DNA from: Rusavskia elegans
Taxonomy: Eukaryota > Ascomycota > Lecanoromycetes > Teloschistales > Teloschistaceae
Assembly (NCBI GenBank): GCA_011316305.1
Contig: SAUG01000064.1
Location: 62,001-126,000 of the forward strand
Direction of reading: 5' to 3'
Length of the DNA stretch: 64,000 bases
Positions 34,091 to 45,382 of this stretch are shown here, in pieces; positions within the stretch are counted from its first letter, which is position 1, and each line of letters begins with the position of its first letter. The position numbers were made by a program, and so were the translations under genes. The notes under the pieces are model-generated. The model was not told where the DNA came from. It saw only the letters and a list, made by a program, of their open reading frames with translations, and did not search any database.

Positions 34091-35268
34091 CTATTCTTTT
34101 AATCGTCTCGCTTCTTCAAGTGCCGGTCGCTTTGCCTTCAGATCCTTTCTGCAAGCAATGCAAGCCCTCATCCCGCATCTCCGGCACTCTGTAAGCCAGT
34201 CCAACCAGCGGTCGCATCCTTCGCAATGCGCCTTCTTCGCGCCAAGAGAACGGCGATATCTCTTTCCATGGCCAGAATGCTTGCAATCTTACTCCTGGTC
34301 GGTGGACCGCAGCCACTCTTCGTGATGCAGCAGCTTTGCTTGCTGTTGACGTCGTGCACACTGCTCCTGCTTGACCAAGATCGACATATACTCATGCCAA
34401 ATCCATCTTGTGTCTTCGGAGCCAGTGCTCGTCTTTCCGGTGAGTGTATTCTCGTAGTGTTTTATGGTAGCTTGGAGAACCTCACTGGGCTCAGGTTGGT
34501 CACAGAGGGCTATCTCACATTGCTGGACCCGTCCTCCCAACGCGAGCGGCTGCAACAAGAAGGCGATATGTTCATCGAAAACATCTTCTGGGGAGGAGTA
34601 TTTAGGCCGAAGTGATTCGCGAAGCCTAAGTTTCCAGTCTCTTGCCAGGATTGACAGTTCGGTTTGAGAACTCGCCCATGTGCATCCCCATCCCAAACCT
34701 CGACACGAAGGTTTTTAACTGTCTTGGAATCCGAGAGTATTAAACCACAAACGTAGACCATGTGGTGGAAAACGTGATCTGGATTGCAGCATAAATGTGC
34801 ATCGACTTGGACGGTGATCTGCTTCGCTTTGTGGAAGGGGAATCTTCCAGTAAGTTTTGTCCCACGCCACTTTGGATCGTATCTGACAGCACGATCATGC
34901 GGGTAGAGACCGCAATTGACCTCAATAGTAAAATTTCGGCGGTACAGGAGATCTGACGCTTCCTCATAAAGGCGTTTGCTGATTGAAAGAACTGGCGGAT
35001 CGTACCGATGTCGATTGCCATACGTCCAATAGCTACGCGAAGATAATGGCTGGAGACTTGAGAGCTATATATCATCAGCCATTCGATACCAGTACCGGGA
35101 CAGCAGCAATGGACCTACATTTACTGAATCTTCGGATGGTAGACAGTATTCTAAGATCTGCGAGCGAAGCTCCACTGGGATCCCCATGAATGAGGCCTGT
35201 TTAGATGGTTCGGGAGCTTTGATGGAGGGCTTTTTGGCTCGGCGATTGGGTCTATTGCTTTTCCTCAT
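34091..35268 (-). pseudogene. 2EXR-like protein with C-terminal zinc-binding tail, frame broken
   Basis: The frame starts at 35268 (MRKSNRPNRRAKKPSIKAPE), followed by the 2EXR-like motif FMGIPVELRSQILEYCLP. A 57-63-nt intron (GTACTG or GTATCG to CGCGTAG, about 35041-35100) joins to a frame with ISKRLYEEASDLLYRRNF and ITVQVDAHLCCNPDHVF. A later segment (DVFDEHIAFLLQPLALGG, 34289-34660) lies in a different frame. The last ~60 codons (to TAG at 34091) are in another frame again and carry three CxxC pairs (HCEGCDRWLDWLTECRRCGM then ACIACRKDLK). The second and third joins lack good splice signals (the only candidate for the last is 33 nt), so at least one frameshift is likely. Confidence 0.55.
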
Positions 35269-37123
35269 CTTGTATGGTAGACAAATGACTCGGTAATGCT
35301 TCTCGAGAAAGATGATAGTATAGAGGAGATCGTGAAAATGTCGGTGTAGGGAAGCTTGGAGTCTGAGAATGCAAGTGCTGAAGGGTACGAAAAGAAATCG
35401 AGATTATGATTTGTAGAGGTGATATATGTACCTCGGTTCGTCAGCTACAACAGAAAACAGAATATTGTGATAGATATCAACAGATACATCTACTATGGGA
35501 CAGTAAGAGTGGAAGCGTTTGTTTTTGTGATGAGTGACTACCTTCTGTCTAAGGGAAACCCGGATGACGACTGGATTAAGGATATAAATGAACACTGGTA
35601 TAGTTGGGGAATTGTGGAGGACTGTTATAACATGGCAGATAGTAATCCCGACTTGCGAAAATCTGTTGATGAGTCCAAGCCAAGAAAAGATCATTGCCGG
35701 AATATACAACAGTATTCCGAAGTGAGGTTCGTATAGCCCACAGCTGTTACATATATAGCCAATGGACAAACAACCTAAACTCAACGTATCCAAAGGAAGC
35801 AAGCGTCATATGCGCATTATTGCGCAGATTTGAGCAAATATGCCAAGCCCTAAGTTGAGCTGGTAGAAGGGACAGTCCCGACTTTGTGAATTCAACGCTT
35901 GTGTGTCCGTAGTGATTGCTTACTGAACTGGTGGAGCCTCAGAAGAACAAACATTAGAGCTTGCATGTGGCAGGCCCCTTATCATTTTCTGACGAGAAGT
36001 CACGTGATCATCCGTGGAGGGGTTAGCGTAACCCGCATCGAGCCTAGCGCTCACGATCCTTTCTTGTAATTAGCTACTACCTCCATAGATTTCGATTTTT
36101 CATCAATCAATCATGTCATGACCTCTGCGTGCCTGCTGCCTGCATGCCCTCAAAACACAACCGTTAACCGAGCTACAGCTTGTGTCTCCAGATACAAAAG
36201 GCCTTAGGATCGGCGATCCCTAACAATCAATAAGTCAACTGTTGTAATGACACGAACCGGTATTGATATATTGCTCCACTCTTGTGCCCATGCAGTGCAA
36301 ATCAGGAGCAGGGATTTTTGAAGAGCATTAGTTCGCTCGGCGATCATGCCAATTTGCTTTGAGACGAGTAATGAGCAGATTTGTCAATAAAGCGGAAAGA
36401 AGGGAGCGTATCCCCACATATATCTTTTCGACTTGAATTCACCCTCTTCCTCACAAAATAACAGACTGATAGTATGTCGGGCGGCAAAAGCCAAGCTGTA
36501 AGAGCCGAGTACCAGTATACTACTGCCCTTATAGCTTTCTGCAATATTTACCACTAGGCAGCTGCGAAAAGTCACTTTAGCAATCGCGAAAGGATTGCCC
36601 ACATCGGGGTACTGATTGTTGAAGTTGGTAGGGAAAGGGAACAGTGTATTTCCGATAGCATGTGCGGGGATAGTTTCGTAGGAAGAACAGCCCGGACAAA
36701 CCAATAAAGGCAAGGGCGTCTCTCAAAATACTAGAAGAAGACTACCGAACGTTTACATTAGCTGGTATCGACTGAGACTACGGTGAAACTTCTGTCCGGA
36801 TATTGGGAGCCCAAAAGGAGGAAATCGATATCTCTCTACTCTGGATCTACCGATCAGGTCCCGTGGTATTTAGTGATGATGAGCTACAATGATGAAGAAC
36901 GTCTTATATTCAAGGCGATCGAGTCAACTTAACATGGGTTACTTATGGAAGGTAGAGATACGAGAGACTATTGAGTATCATTCCAAGTAATTGTACCTAA
37001 TGTATGCTGTGACAACCTTCATACCAGACGACAAAGGTGACGATTCCCAACCCCAAACGCGCAACCAATTGGAACGTCGCAGAACGCAGCGACTATTCGC
37101 AAGTAAAATAGGAGAATCAAAAC
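35269..37123. other. AT-rich region without a supported gene
   Basis: Between 35400 and 35800 both strands are open (a 105-codon frame on plus, 132 codons on minus), which reflects AT-rich composition and not necessarily coding. The plus frame (NPDDDWIKDINEHWYSWG) looks the more protein-like but has no support. From 35800 to 37120 nothing convincing is seen. Confidence 0.4.
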
Positions 37124-37696
37124 TCATTTTGGCTCCGGCTTTCCCATCCAGAACTCTTTTCCATCGGTACATGTCCACATGAACGTGTCGGGATGATCAT
37201 AGTTGTAGAGGGCAGCCTTGAACCGTGCTTCAATCGCTTCAAGCGTGGGTGGATTAGGAAGAGGGTGCTTGGCAGATGACTTCTTGGTTGTTTTGTTATA
37301 TTTCTCCCAGTAGTTGTATACCGAGTCCGACTCGAATGCAAAGATCATTGCCCCATACTCGTTCTCAACGTCAGCTGCCAAGACTTTACGTGGCCGTTGC
37401 TGGTTGTATTTCATGCTATAATAGGCGTTTTCCTCGTTAAACTTGAAATCTTCGAGTCTGTGCCATCGTTGAAGGGCGATAGCGATGAGTGCAGATTGCC
37501 ACCCGTCTTTGATGTCAAAGTGTAGCTTTGCGCAGGCAATGAGATCGTACTCGAGAGCCTCGACCGAGAATGGAAGGTCTTGGAGTTCGATTGGCTGTTC
37601 CCCTTCAAGGCATTTTTTGTCCTGGGACTCGAAGGTGGGGAAGACGAGGTCATCGCCGTCGCCGAAAATTTGTCGTAGAGCTAAGCAAGTGAACAT
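37124..37696 (-). CDS. Hypothetical protein, 190 aa
   Basis: A single frame from ATG to stop has strongly protein-like composition: an acidic N-terminal half (FGDGDDLVFPTFES, QPIELQDLPFSVEALEYDL), a helix (IALQRWHRLEDFKFNEEN), and a tail rich in aromatics (TFMWTCTDGKEFWMGKPEPK). No signal peptide or membrane span is present. Family not recognised. A CTTAG just after the ATG could be a splice acceptor, so an upstream exon is possible. Confidence 0.6.
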   Translation of the reverse strand: MFTCLALRQIFGDGDDLVFPTFESQDKKCLEGEQPIELQDLPFSVEALEYDLIACAKLHFDIKDGWQSALIAIALQRWHRLEDFKFNEENAYYSMKYNQQRPRKVLAADVENEYGAMIFAFESDSVYNYWEKYNKTTKKSSAKHPLPNPPTLEAIEARFKAALYNYDHPDTFMWTCTDGKEFWMGKPEPK

Positions 37697-39103
37697 AGTT
37701 TATGAATTGTTTGGCAAGTGAGTGTAGTTGGTGAAGGTCTTTCGAGATTTGACTTGGAGGGTGTGTATGCTGAAAATAAAGACAAAGAAAAGAGCCCATA
37801 TATTAATATAAACACATCGGCTCCACAGAGTAGCTGTACATAGCAAAAGGGCGTAACATTGAGGTCGACTTGGTGCAAGCGGTGAGTAACACAGACACGG
37901 CGAGGAATCGTGACCCAAAACACCTGTTTCAGGGGTGGAGCCCACATCTTTCGTCTGCAGTAACAATAGACGACACTTTGACGTCTTCTCGAGAGAATTA
38001 TGAACGCCTGGACAATGTTCAAGAATAGCTCGAAACGAATGGCGTTTACTATCATTGCTTTTCAGTCTATTATATCAGACTCCTTCTAGCAGCCAAGTCT
38101 TTCGAGGGACAGGATGAGCGGTTTTTCGTAAGACAGCAGCAAGAAGGCATGCTAACAGACCTACATACGGGACTCACGGCGCCTCTGAGCAGAGAAACAT
38201 CCTCAACCTTGCCATGTCTGAGAGACCTTCGATGTTCAGCCAACCCAAATGACCCTTGTCCTTTTTCGAGAGCTAACGCGCGGCACGACCTCCTGAATTT
38301 CATTAGCCGCGTCGTACGAACCACTGATTCACCTGCGCTGGTGGAAACGACCAGGGTGATCATAAGAAGCTCGTTTACACCTTCTGCTGGATTTTTGCTC
38401 CAGCAGTGGGGGGCACTGGCTTGGGAAGGAAATGGCTTGTCACGTGTTGTTCCATGATGGTTTCTGCTGCTCGTCGGCATGGGTTTTGCGTTTTAACAGC
38501 AAGCCACCCTGCTGACCTTCGACTCCAGTTGCTATGTGGATGTCGGTACCATCTGGGACAGGGAGCTCGAAACAAGCCATCCTTCACTGTGCCATTCGAA
38601 CTCGGCTCAGCTTTCGATCTTGAGCCCAAATGTCGTGGCATTGAAAGAACATCGCCAGTGTACCAGAAACACCGATCCCTCAGTCATTGAGCGTCTGGTA
38701 CTGGATGACCCCTGCTCATGATGCTGGGGGGCAACCCCCCGGTTTTGGGTCCGGCAAAAAGCTACAATGTTGAGCGGTCAGAGCAGACAGAATTTCAGGG
38801 TCAGAGCGATTCCCCGGCCTCACAGGAACAGCCAGGTACTGTCACAGTTGTCCGGAAGAAAAGCGCAACGACATCCAACGTTTCCATTCGCTTTTAGTGC
38901 TTCGCAAAGCCGGAACGAGTGCTCACCTACTGCACGTCTTAACATCAGAAGCCCCTTCCACCAGATGTGCACCAGCCGAATCTACCGAATTTGTCTGATT
39001 ATATCTGTTGGGAAACTACGCAGTCTATTCCTGACCTATCCAATGATGCAAAACGATCGTTGGTTCAACAACCTCAGCTCTACGCCCCCTTAATATCACC
39101 CAA
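37697..39103. other. Region without a supported gene
   Basis: Several overlapping frames of 90-135 codons are seen on both strands (38070-38720), none with domain or splice support. A perfect GGGGGG-CAA-CCCCCC hairpin sits at 38726-38740. Confidence 0.35.
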
Positions 39104-41133
39104 TCAAGGGATTGGCGACTCCTCAGTAAGGTCGATGAAGGCAGATGTGCCCATCGGGAAGTGGGGCGGCCCAGACGACTCTGGGATCCGCTCAGCTTTC
39201 TTAGATTCCACCGTCGTTCCCACGTCTAGACCCCTGGCTCCGCTGGAGGGGATGGAAACAAGGATTGCTGCGGCCGAGAACTTGTAGTCAAGAGTGGCTT
39301 CGTTTCCGTACTGCAGTAACCCAATCTGTTAGCTTTATTTGAACTTCTGAACAGTCACAGTTGGGATGGAAGGCAAAGCAGGCGATAACTAGCGTTTGGA
39401 CTTACTGCGATACCAGCGCAGGCGAAATCTTCGTGTAGAGGCTCGTTCATCCAGATAATTTTCCGGATCTTGTGGTGTTTCCATTCCGTTATAACGCCCT
39501 ACAAAAATAGAGGTTAGTCTTGTGCTTTACTACATAATTATCAAAAGAATGTCCCGACTTGCCTTGTCGTCAAGGTCTTCATCCTGACTAGCGTTGAACT
39601 TGGGGCCATGCATTTCGGAACCGACGATCGTCATTTCCTCCCCTAGATTGTTAAAGCGATCAGCAAATCCCTGGCACCCTCAGAGAAGAGGAAATACTTA
39701 CTGAGAAATTCCTTCTGGTCTTCTTCGTCTTCGTCAAAGTCTGAGTCGTTTTCATCATGGTCAAACGTCATGTCCTGTTGTTTCCGATCCACGGCATTGA
39801 GGTACGCGTCGACGAAATCACCGGTATCGTTTCCATCAGAAACAGAACCAAGTAGCAGTTCCCTAGCTGGCAATCCACCCCATTTGTTCTTAATGCCATC
39901 GCCGTAGGGCCAGGATTTCCACTTGTGCAAGATTGGATGAGTACCGACTTCCAGTCCCAGTCCGCTAAAGGCCGAAAAGACGGCCAAGTCGACTCCCTTG
40001 AAGGCGCCAGGAACAAGCTTGCGACCAGCTTCTGTAGAGTGCGCATATGCGTGATGACAGAAGAATCCGAGACAGCCCCCTAATACAACGGATTAGCACC
40101 AAGGTGCATGGGATCTATACCAGGGGTAGACTTCTCGCACCTTTCCGCATGAAGTTGGGCTCTCGCAGCATTTGCGCCACGGTATCGTAAAGGGGTAGCT
40201 TCGTGGGGTCAGACATCGGAAGTGCAAGGTTTCCAATCGCTGTAAAGTAGAGGTTGTATGTCAACGTCACGCGGTGACCGGAGGTGACCTCAAGCACTTC
40301 GTGTTCGCAGTCACCGTAGAAGGCTGCCCAATGAATGGACTTGGGATCGGGGCCGGCCCAAGTGAAGTCGATGGTTTGGCCGAAATGCTTGACACGAAGT
40401 GTACCGCCTGTAAAATCAAAGGTCAGAAGCCATGTGCTGTATCAAATTGAAAGATGCTGGGTGAACTTTCTGAGGCAGTCCCTACTGACCTTCGTGTGCA
40501 CACGGCAAGCAGACAACCAAAGAGCCAAATTGATTCAGTCCTCGAGGAGTGTCGACGTGGGACAAGAACTTGCCGGAAGGCGCCGAGTAAACCTCGTCGA
40601 CTACTCAGCAAACACATCCAAAAGTGTCGATATGGGATGCTTACGTTCAACTTGTAAAGCTCAGCGCGTACACCGTGTGGCTGGGTATTGTTTTCTTGGG
40701 CTCCACCCATGGTATATGGCATCAAGATTTGCTGTACCGCATCCACGATCCCAAAATCATGCGGATGGAAGTTGGTGCTGAAAGCAGTGTTGTCAAGTTT
40801 CCCCGCTTTCCTGTAGCCTTCATCCAGTACATCACGGTTTTCGAGGCCGAACGTTGCGGGCTCGCAGCGCTGAACCAAGGCCTCGAAGCCTTGGGTGGTA
40901 CCCTGAGAGCATGGAAATGAGGTCATGTGAGGATCGCGGTCGTCCCTGGCGTCCCATCTGATGGTCACGCCTGGGGTGCGACCATCTTTCGAGGTATCTG
41001 TGGGGTCGACAGAACCGCCGCAGGCGAAGGTAGCGGTTTTGCCATGGCCATTGACGATGGCAGTAAGTTTGCGTAGCAGCTCTGTATTGCTGTTTCTTGG
41101 AAGTTGAGCGGTCCCTGCTCCTTCTCGGTCCAT
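39104..41133 (-). CDS. 2-oxoglutarate/Fe(II)-dependent oxygenase, 538 aa, seven exons
   Basis: Exons: 40645-41133, 40490-40592, 40141-40407, 39702-40079, 39563-39642, 39406-39498 and 39104-39310, all in phase. Introns are 52-95 nt. The fifth (39499-39562) uses a GC donor (GCAAGT) with a clear GACTAACC branch site. The catalytic core shows the iron ligands H-x-D (FLSHVDTPRG) and the distal His (CEHEVLEV), then the 2-oxoglutarate-binding Arg (GHRVTLTYNLY). This is the classic order of prolyl-4-hydroxylase-like double-stranded beta helices. A downstream half (GVDLAVFSAFSGLGLEVG, an acidic NDSDFDEDEEDQKE stretch) has no assigned function. The start is the first ATG after a GTG-led extension. It is probably a soluble hydroxylase or demethylase-like enzyme; the substrate is unknown. 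Some fungal relatives, as I recall them, carry an extra C-terminal region that is missing here. Confidence 0.9.
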
Positions 41134-41258
41134 GTTGGTTCCAGGGTAAAAGGCCAAGAAGTAAATTGGATTTGACACGAAGATAGAAAATGAGAGGAAG
41201 CATCATTAGCTTCTAAGAAGTTGAACAGTCTGAAGAAGGAACAAACGTTCGGAACGGT

Positions 41259-41579
41259 TTAGGCAACAGCCTCCAAATAGCTTATCCCTTGCATTGGAAC
41301 AGGCAGCTTGTCACACCCAATGCAGTGGACTGTAAAAACCTCGCTACGCCAATCGCTCCTACTACTATCCTTCTTTGATACGTGCAGGATAAAAAACCGA
41401 GAAAATGGCACACTTGGCTCCCGGATGCACTTCTCTTGGTAATCGGCAAGATCATTGCACTCGATGACCGTCCAGTCTTTCCGGAAGTCTGCGCACACGA
41501 TCCACAGCCAGACAGAACTCCGAGATAATATCAGGCATCTTTGACGTGATGTCCCGACGTACACTGCATCGCCGAGCAT
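41259..41579 (-). CDS. Hypothetical 106-codon frame
   Basis: The frame has an ATG and good composition in the middle and end (VWLWIVCADFRKDWTVIE, VPFSRFFILHVSKKDSS, CIGCDKLPVPMQG). It lies upstream of the oxygenase on the same strand, but I find no splice link to it. It may be a fragment or small gene. Confidence 0.3.
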   Translation of the reverse strand: MLGDAVYVGTSRQRCLILSRSSVWLWIVCADFRKDWTVIECNDLADYQEKCIREPSVPFSRFFILHVSKKDSSRSDWRSEVFTVHCIGCDKLPVPMQGISYLEAVA

Positions 41580-42160
41580 TGGGTAACACTACTGTGTCTT
41601 CCATATCCTGGTCAAGGATATCTTGCTATATACGCCTTCTCCTTAATAGCAGCCATACTGCCACGCTCGTCAATATAGAAGAACTTGCAAATCATTGGAT
41701 TTGTAAGGGCGAACCGAGCCCAGCTCAACGGTTGGTCACCCTGAGCCATTCTCGAGACACCCCATGTGTCGAAGCTTGAGACCTAGTGGACTATCAATAA
41801 GTCACCATAGCTAGGGTATTTTGGTATCCTGTCGTTGATGCTGTTGTACCGTGATTTGTTGTTGTGCGAGGGAGTCTCTCGGCCGCCTGCGTGATCTTGG
41901 CGCTTACAAAGCAGCCGCCGGGAAAGCTTGGCGCTCACAGATGCCTCGGCTAACCCCTGAGCCCCTGAACATGCTTTCGTCTGCTCTTCTTAACCCTTCC
42001 TATCTAACAGCGTGTTCTCATCAAACTGAATGAGCTTGTCAGTCAGTCATCGAATGAGTCTACCGCGATTCTTTCCATATGATCATTGCATCTCCGCTTT
42101 GTAATTAGTGAGCAAGGATCAAGCTGCAGGAACACCATTCCAGTACTCTATCAGATACAA

Positions 42161-42607
42161 TCACGACACTAGACGGTATTGAATGATTTGGTGAAGGCCC
42201 TGTTCGAGGACGAAGGGATCCTTCAGTCGGCTGATAAGAACAATCAGGGTCCCGCCGAACCAGTAGATTGTCTTATTTGGGGATTGACCTGGCGTCATTC
42301 CATCAAGATGACTGCTGAATAGAATCTGGCTCAAAAACCCTGATGAGCTGTCCGATTGATTATCACGAGAAGCAGCGACGATATCACTCCCACTTGGGCG
42401 CTCTTGATAGGTTTTACCTTTCTGAATAGGCTGTCTGTATGATAACGCGTAGGCAGTGTCTTGTTTGATATGGACGTCTTCCGTCAAAGTCAGGTTTTTC
42501 CCACGTGCAGCGATACAGAGCACAGAGTATGCAAGCTCACGGAAGGCGAAATCTCCAGTGGGCCATTGTAATAGGGTGACAGGGAGGCCTCTTCCCAACC
42601 GGGACAT
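42161..42607 (-). CDS. Hypothetical protein, ~148 aa
   Basis: The frame starts at ATG 42607 (MSRLGRGLPVTLLQWPTGDF), has a polar centre and a hydrophobic segment near the C-terminus (TIYWFGGTLIVLISRL). No introns or domain are visible. The coding status is uncertain. Confidence 0.35.
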   Translation of the reverse strand: MSRLGRGLPVTLLQWPTGDFAFRELAYSVLCIAARGKNLTLTEDVHIKQDTAYALSYRQPIQKGKTYQERPSGSDIVAASRDNQSDSSSGFLSQILFSSHLDGMTPGQSPNKTIYWFGGTLIVLISRLKDPFVLEQGLHQIIQYRLVS

Positions 42608-43031
42608 TGAAAACACAAGGGTTCGAAAGATCGTGCCATGTCGCTTGCCCTATGGGACATCGCCTATACTCTTGGGACGAACAAGCTTACGAGCTGGGAG
42701 GACGGACTGAACAGCATTACTCACGGAACATCTTTCAAGCGGATTCCGAGGCAAAAATATGCATGGACAAGCTTACCTGGTTGAAGCCCATATCTGAGCT
42801 GATCCCAGCAGTTGCTAGACTCGTTAGACATTCAATTCAGCTGGAATATCACTGGGTAGACTGCTACACCCCTTGGAGTCAAGACAAGACCAGTGATCAT
42901 CTCCTAGAATGTTTGCCAGACAGTAGTGGGTTTTATTGTTCATCGAAAAAACTTCCTGCTCAAAGTCGATCGTGTAAATCCACTCTATGAAGAGGTCATT
43001 CAGCGGAGCAATGAAACTTGGAGGGGGCTCC

Positions 43032-43475
43032 TTATCCACGAAACTGGGACATTTTCATTTGAGGCTCGCCATTCACATCCACAGAACAATTATCATCGTC
43101 TTCCTCGGCCCAAGAATCCTCGTTAAAATCGGGCTTCAGCTTTCGTTTCTTCTCCTCGACGTCTGCAGGCACGGAAAGAAACTCTTCGTATCGGCGATCC
43201 CACCCATCCACCATTTGGCGTTGCTTTGCCAGCCAATTTTGGTACTCTTTGGGATTGGTCGGTATGGACTTGACTGTATCCCATCCAAGACCAGGTGGAT
43301 AGCTGTCGTATCTATTGAAGAAAGAGAAGTAGCGTTGGCGATAACGCCATACTTTCGGACTGCGAGTACCCACAGTGGAAGGGAGAGAATATATTTCGAA
43401 AGGAATTTGTGCCAGCAAGAGGGCAAAGCGGGCGTGAGATGAGCAAGGGAGCAGAGAGAAACGAGCAGGCAGCAA
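43032..43475 (-). CDS. Hypothetical protein, N-terminus unresolved
   Basis: An open frame enters after a stop at 43477 and has no ATG near its beginning, so an upstream exon is needed. The body is convincingly coded: VWRYRQRYFSFFNRYDSYP, PGLGWDTVKSIPTNPKEYQ, NWLAKQRQMVDGWDRRYEEF. The C-terminus is Lys-rich, then acidic (NEDSWAEEDDDN). No family is assigned. The next gene on the same strand is the BTB protein, whose stop lies at 43731. Confidence 0.5.
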   Translation of the reverse strand: MLPARFSLLPCSSHARFALLLAQIPFEIYSLPSTVGTRSPKVWRYRQRYFSFFNRYDSYPPGLGWDTVKSIPTNPKEYQNWLAKQRQMVDGWDRRYEEFLSVPADVEEKKRKLKPDFNEDSWAEEDDDNCSVDVNGEPQMKMSQFRG

Positions 43476-43730
43476 TCATGGACCATGAGTTTAGCGTACA
43501 TTGAGCGACGCATGAATCTGCACCACACCGTTACGATACATGAAAACTGAAGTTACTGATCGTTTTCTGAGTATTCGCCAGTTGGGTCTCAATATCACTT
43601 CGTATCATGATCGACGGTCTTCACAAATAGAGACGGTGGATGTGACCACGTTGTATCGCTAAGGATCCCTAATTGCTTTTTCAGTGGTATAATCCTCCCA
43701 TTTGGCATTCCCGAGGTTTCCCTGAAAAGT

Positions 43731-44804
43731 TCACCATCTGCCTCTTCCTCGATAAGGTTTCGAATGACCCATCGAATTGGGATGATTGGAGCCATTTAAT
43801 CCATTTGCTCCGGATCCAATCGAAGCTGGAAGTGCTGCGAACGGGCTCGGTTTCGGTCCTTCGTCCTCCAGCTCCTTCATTTTCAGCATTAATGTGGCCA
43901 TCAAATCCGGTACGAACTCCCTGGCAACTTTGTTATCAGAAGTCGCCCAGTCCTCGATGCCCGAGGCCTCGAAAGCCGTGAAATTGTGTGCTACAAACGT
44001 TGTAAGGAGGGACTTGAGTGGCTCCTCGTCGCCGACAGGATCACCTAATTTATCATAGATACCCAGAATTAGGTCCATGATGTTCGCGATGACAGGCGAT
44101 CCAGGGAGGGGCCGACCGATTGTGACAAGCATAGCACGTAATCGAGACCAAGCCATGCTTCTCAAGTCGTCGAGGAAGTATCGACATCCCATGAGATAGA
44201 GCTCGGCATGTATTCCGAACGGAGCACTGTAATCCAACTGCTGGGGACTCCAGAGCTGGTGGCCAGGCCACTTATCAAATTCTTCCGCCTGTGACAACTT
44301 CGGTGCTGAATTTGTTCCGCTCCAGGTGAGATCCTTTATCGGTAGCATCTTCTGCTTCTTGGCGGGAGGTTCTTCAGTGGCGTCAGTTCTGGGTTTTGTA
44401 TCATCCATCTGAGCGAGTGCGACATGAGTGTTTGAAGGTGTCTGGGAGATTTCAATCTGTCTATCTTCACCGGCATTCTCTTCAGCAGGCGAAAGGATCG
44501 GAGTGGGATACGGGCAAGTGTAATCGTTTGTATAAAGCCATTGGATGAACTTCTCAACTGAGGCGTTGTCCCACTCCGTCCAACGGATCGTTTGCTCCAT
44601 ACTTTCTTTCCATGATCCCTGGACAAGCTTGCGTAGGATATCCGAACGAGCAAGGACATCGGCATGAACGAAGAACGGTTGCGTAGAGGATCCTACGAAT
44701 ACCTTAAAGATATTCGATCTGAAAGTACTGCAAGTGAGGAGTCAGCGCTGTACTTACTTCAGATTCGAGGACCACAAATACCTAGATTGAGTGGCATTGT
44801 CCAT
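43731..44804 (-). CDS. BTB/POZ-domain protein, 339 aa
   Basis: Exon 1 is 44782-44804 (MDNATQS) and exon 2 is 43731-44727. The preferred intron is 54 nt (donor GTATTT, branch GCTGAC, acceptor TTGCAG); a stronger G-T-A-A-G-T site nearer the acceptor would give only 30 nt. The BTB fold is recognised by FKVFVGSSTQPFFVHADVLA, then SDILRKLVQGSWKES, an acidic-aromatic strand, and VEKFIQWLYTNDYTCPYP. A ~65-residue disordered insert follows. After it come LDYSAPFGIHAELYLMGCRYF and helices typical of the region after fungal BTB domains. Such proteins often act as Cul3 adaptors or scaffolds; which role applies here is unknown. The last 40 residues are Gly/Ser/Asn-rich. Confidence 0.85.
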
Positions 44805-45382
44805 CGCTACGAACTACCGGCAAGAAGTTCACGTATGGTCCAGCAGAAATCTTCGAAAGGCGTATCTGCGTAGCGTTGTAGATTGGGGCGTGATGTTGCA
44901 ACAATGTGAGAGGAATCCTTGATGTGAGGTTTGAAGTGAGGCGGCTGACTCGATGCAGTCAGCATACAAGTGTACTGACTGCCTCGAGTGAATAAGACCA
45001 ATTGTCTGTTGACCATCACATTACCTCGGGTAGTACTAGGGTAGCTAAACCGATCACCATTGCTCAACTCAAAGTTCGCCACCATTATAGGACGAGATAT
45101 ATCACTACGTCTGCCATCGTATCCCCTCGGCGCTATCACTCAACAAGTTTCCTCCGCAAGAGTCACGGACATCCAGGCAAACGATAGAACGACATCCTTC
45201 ATCGAGCTATCGGCTGTTGTACGCTCTACGTTGCGGTCGATCTGCGACATCACTTGATCTGACATAACGAGTTTGGCAGGACAGAAGGTACACGCATAGC
45301 ATACGAAGGGATAATGAATCAGTCTCGCATACAACGCGCCTCGTTCACCTCAGTTAGCATGACTCAAAACAGTCGAACAGCC
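44805..45382. other. Intergenic region
   Basis: This lies between the 3' end of the VWA gene (stop at 45383) and the 5' end of the BTB gene on the same strand. Only short frames without support are seen. It should hold the VWA terminator and the BTB promoter. Confidence 0.45.

Noticed and set aside
35404..35802. A 132-codon hydrophobic minus-strand membrane protein
   Set aside because: The opposite strand is equally open and more protein-like; low GC explains both.
44728..44757. A 30-nt intron with a perfect GTAAGT donor in the BTB gene
   Set aside because: It is too short for normal fungal splicing; the 54-nt intron with the same acceptor gives the same phase and a proper size.
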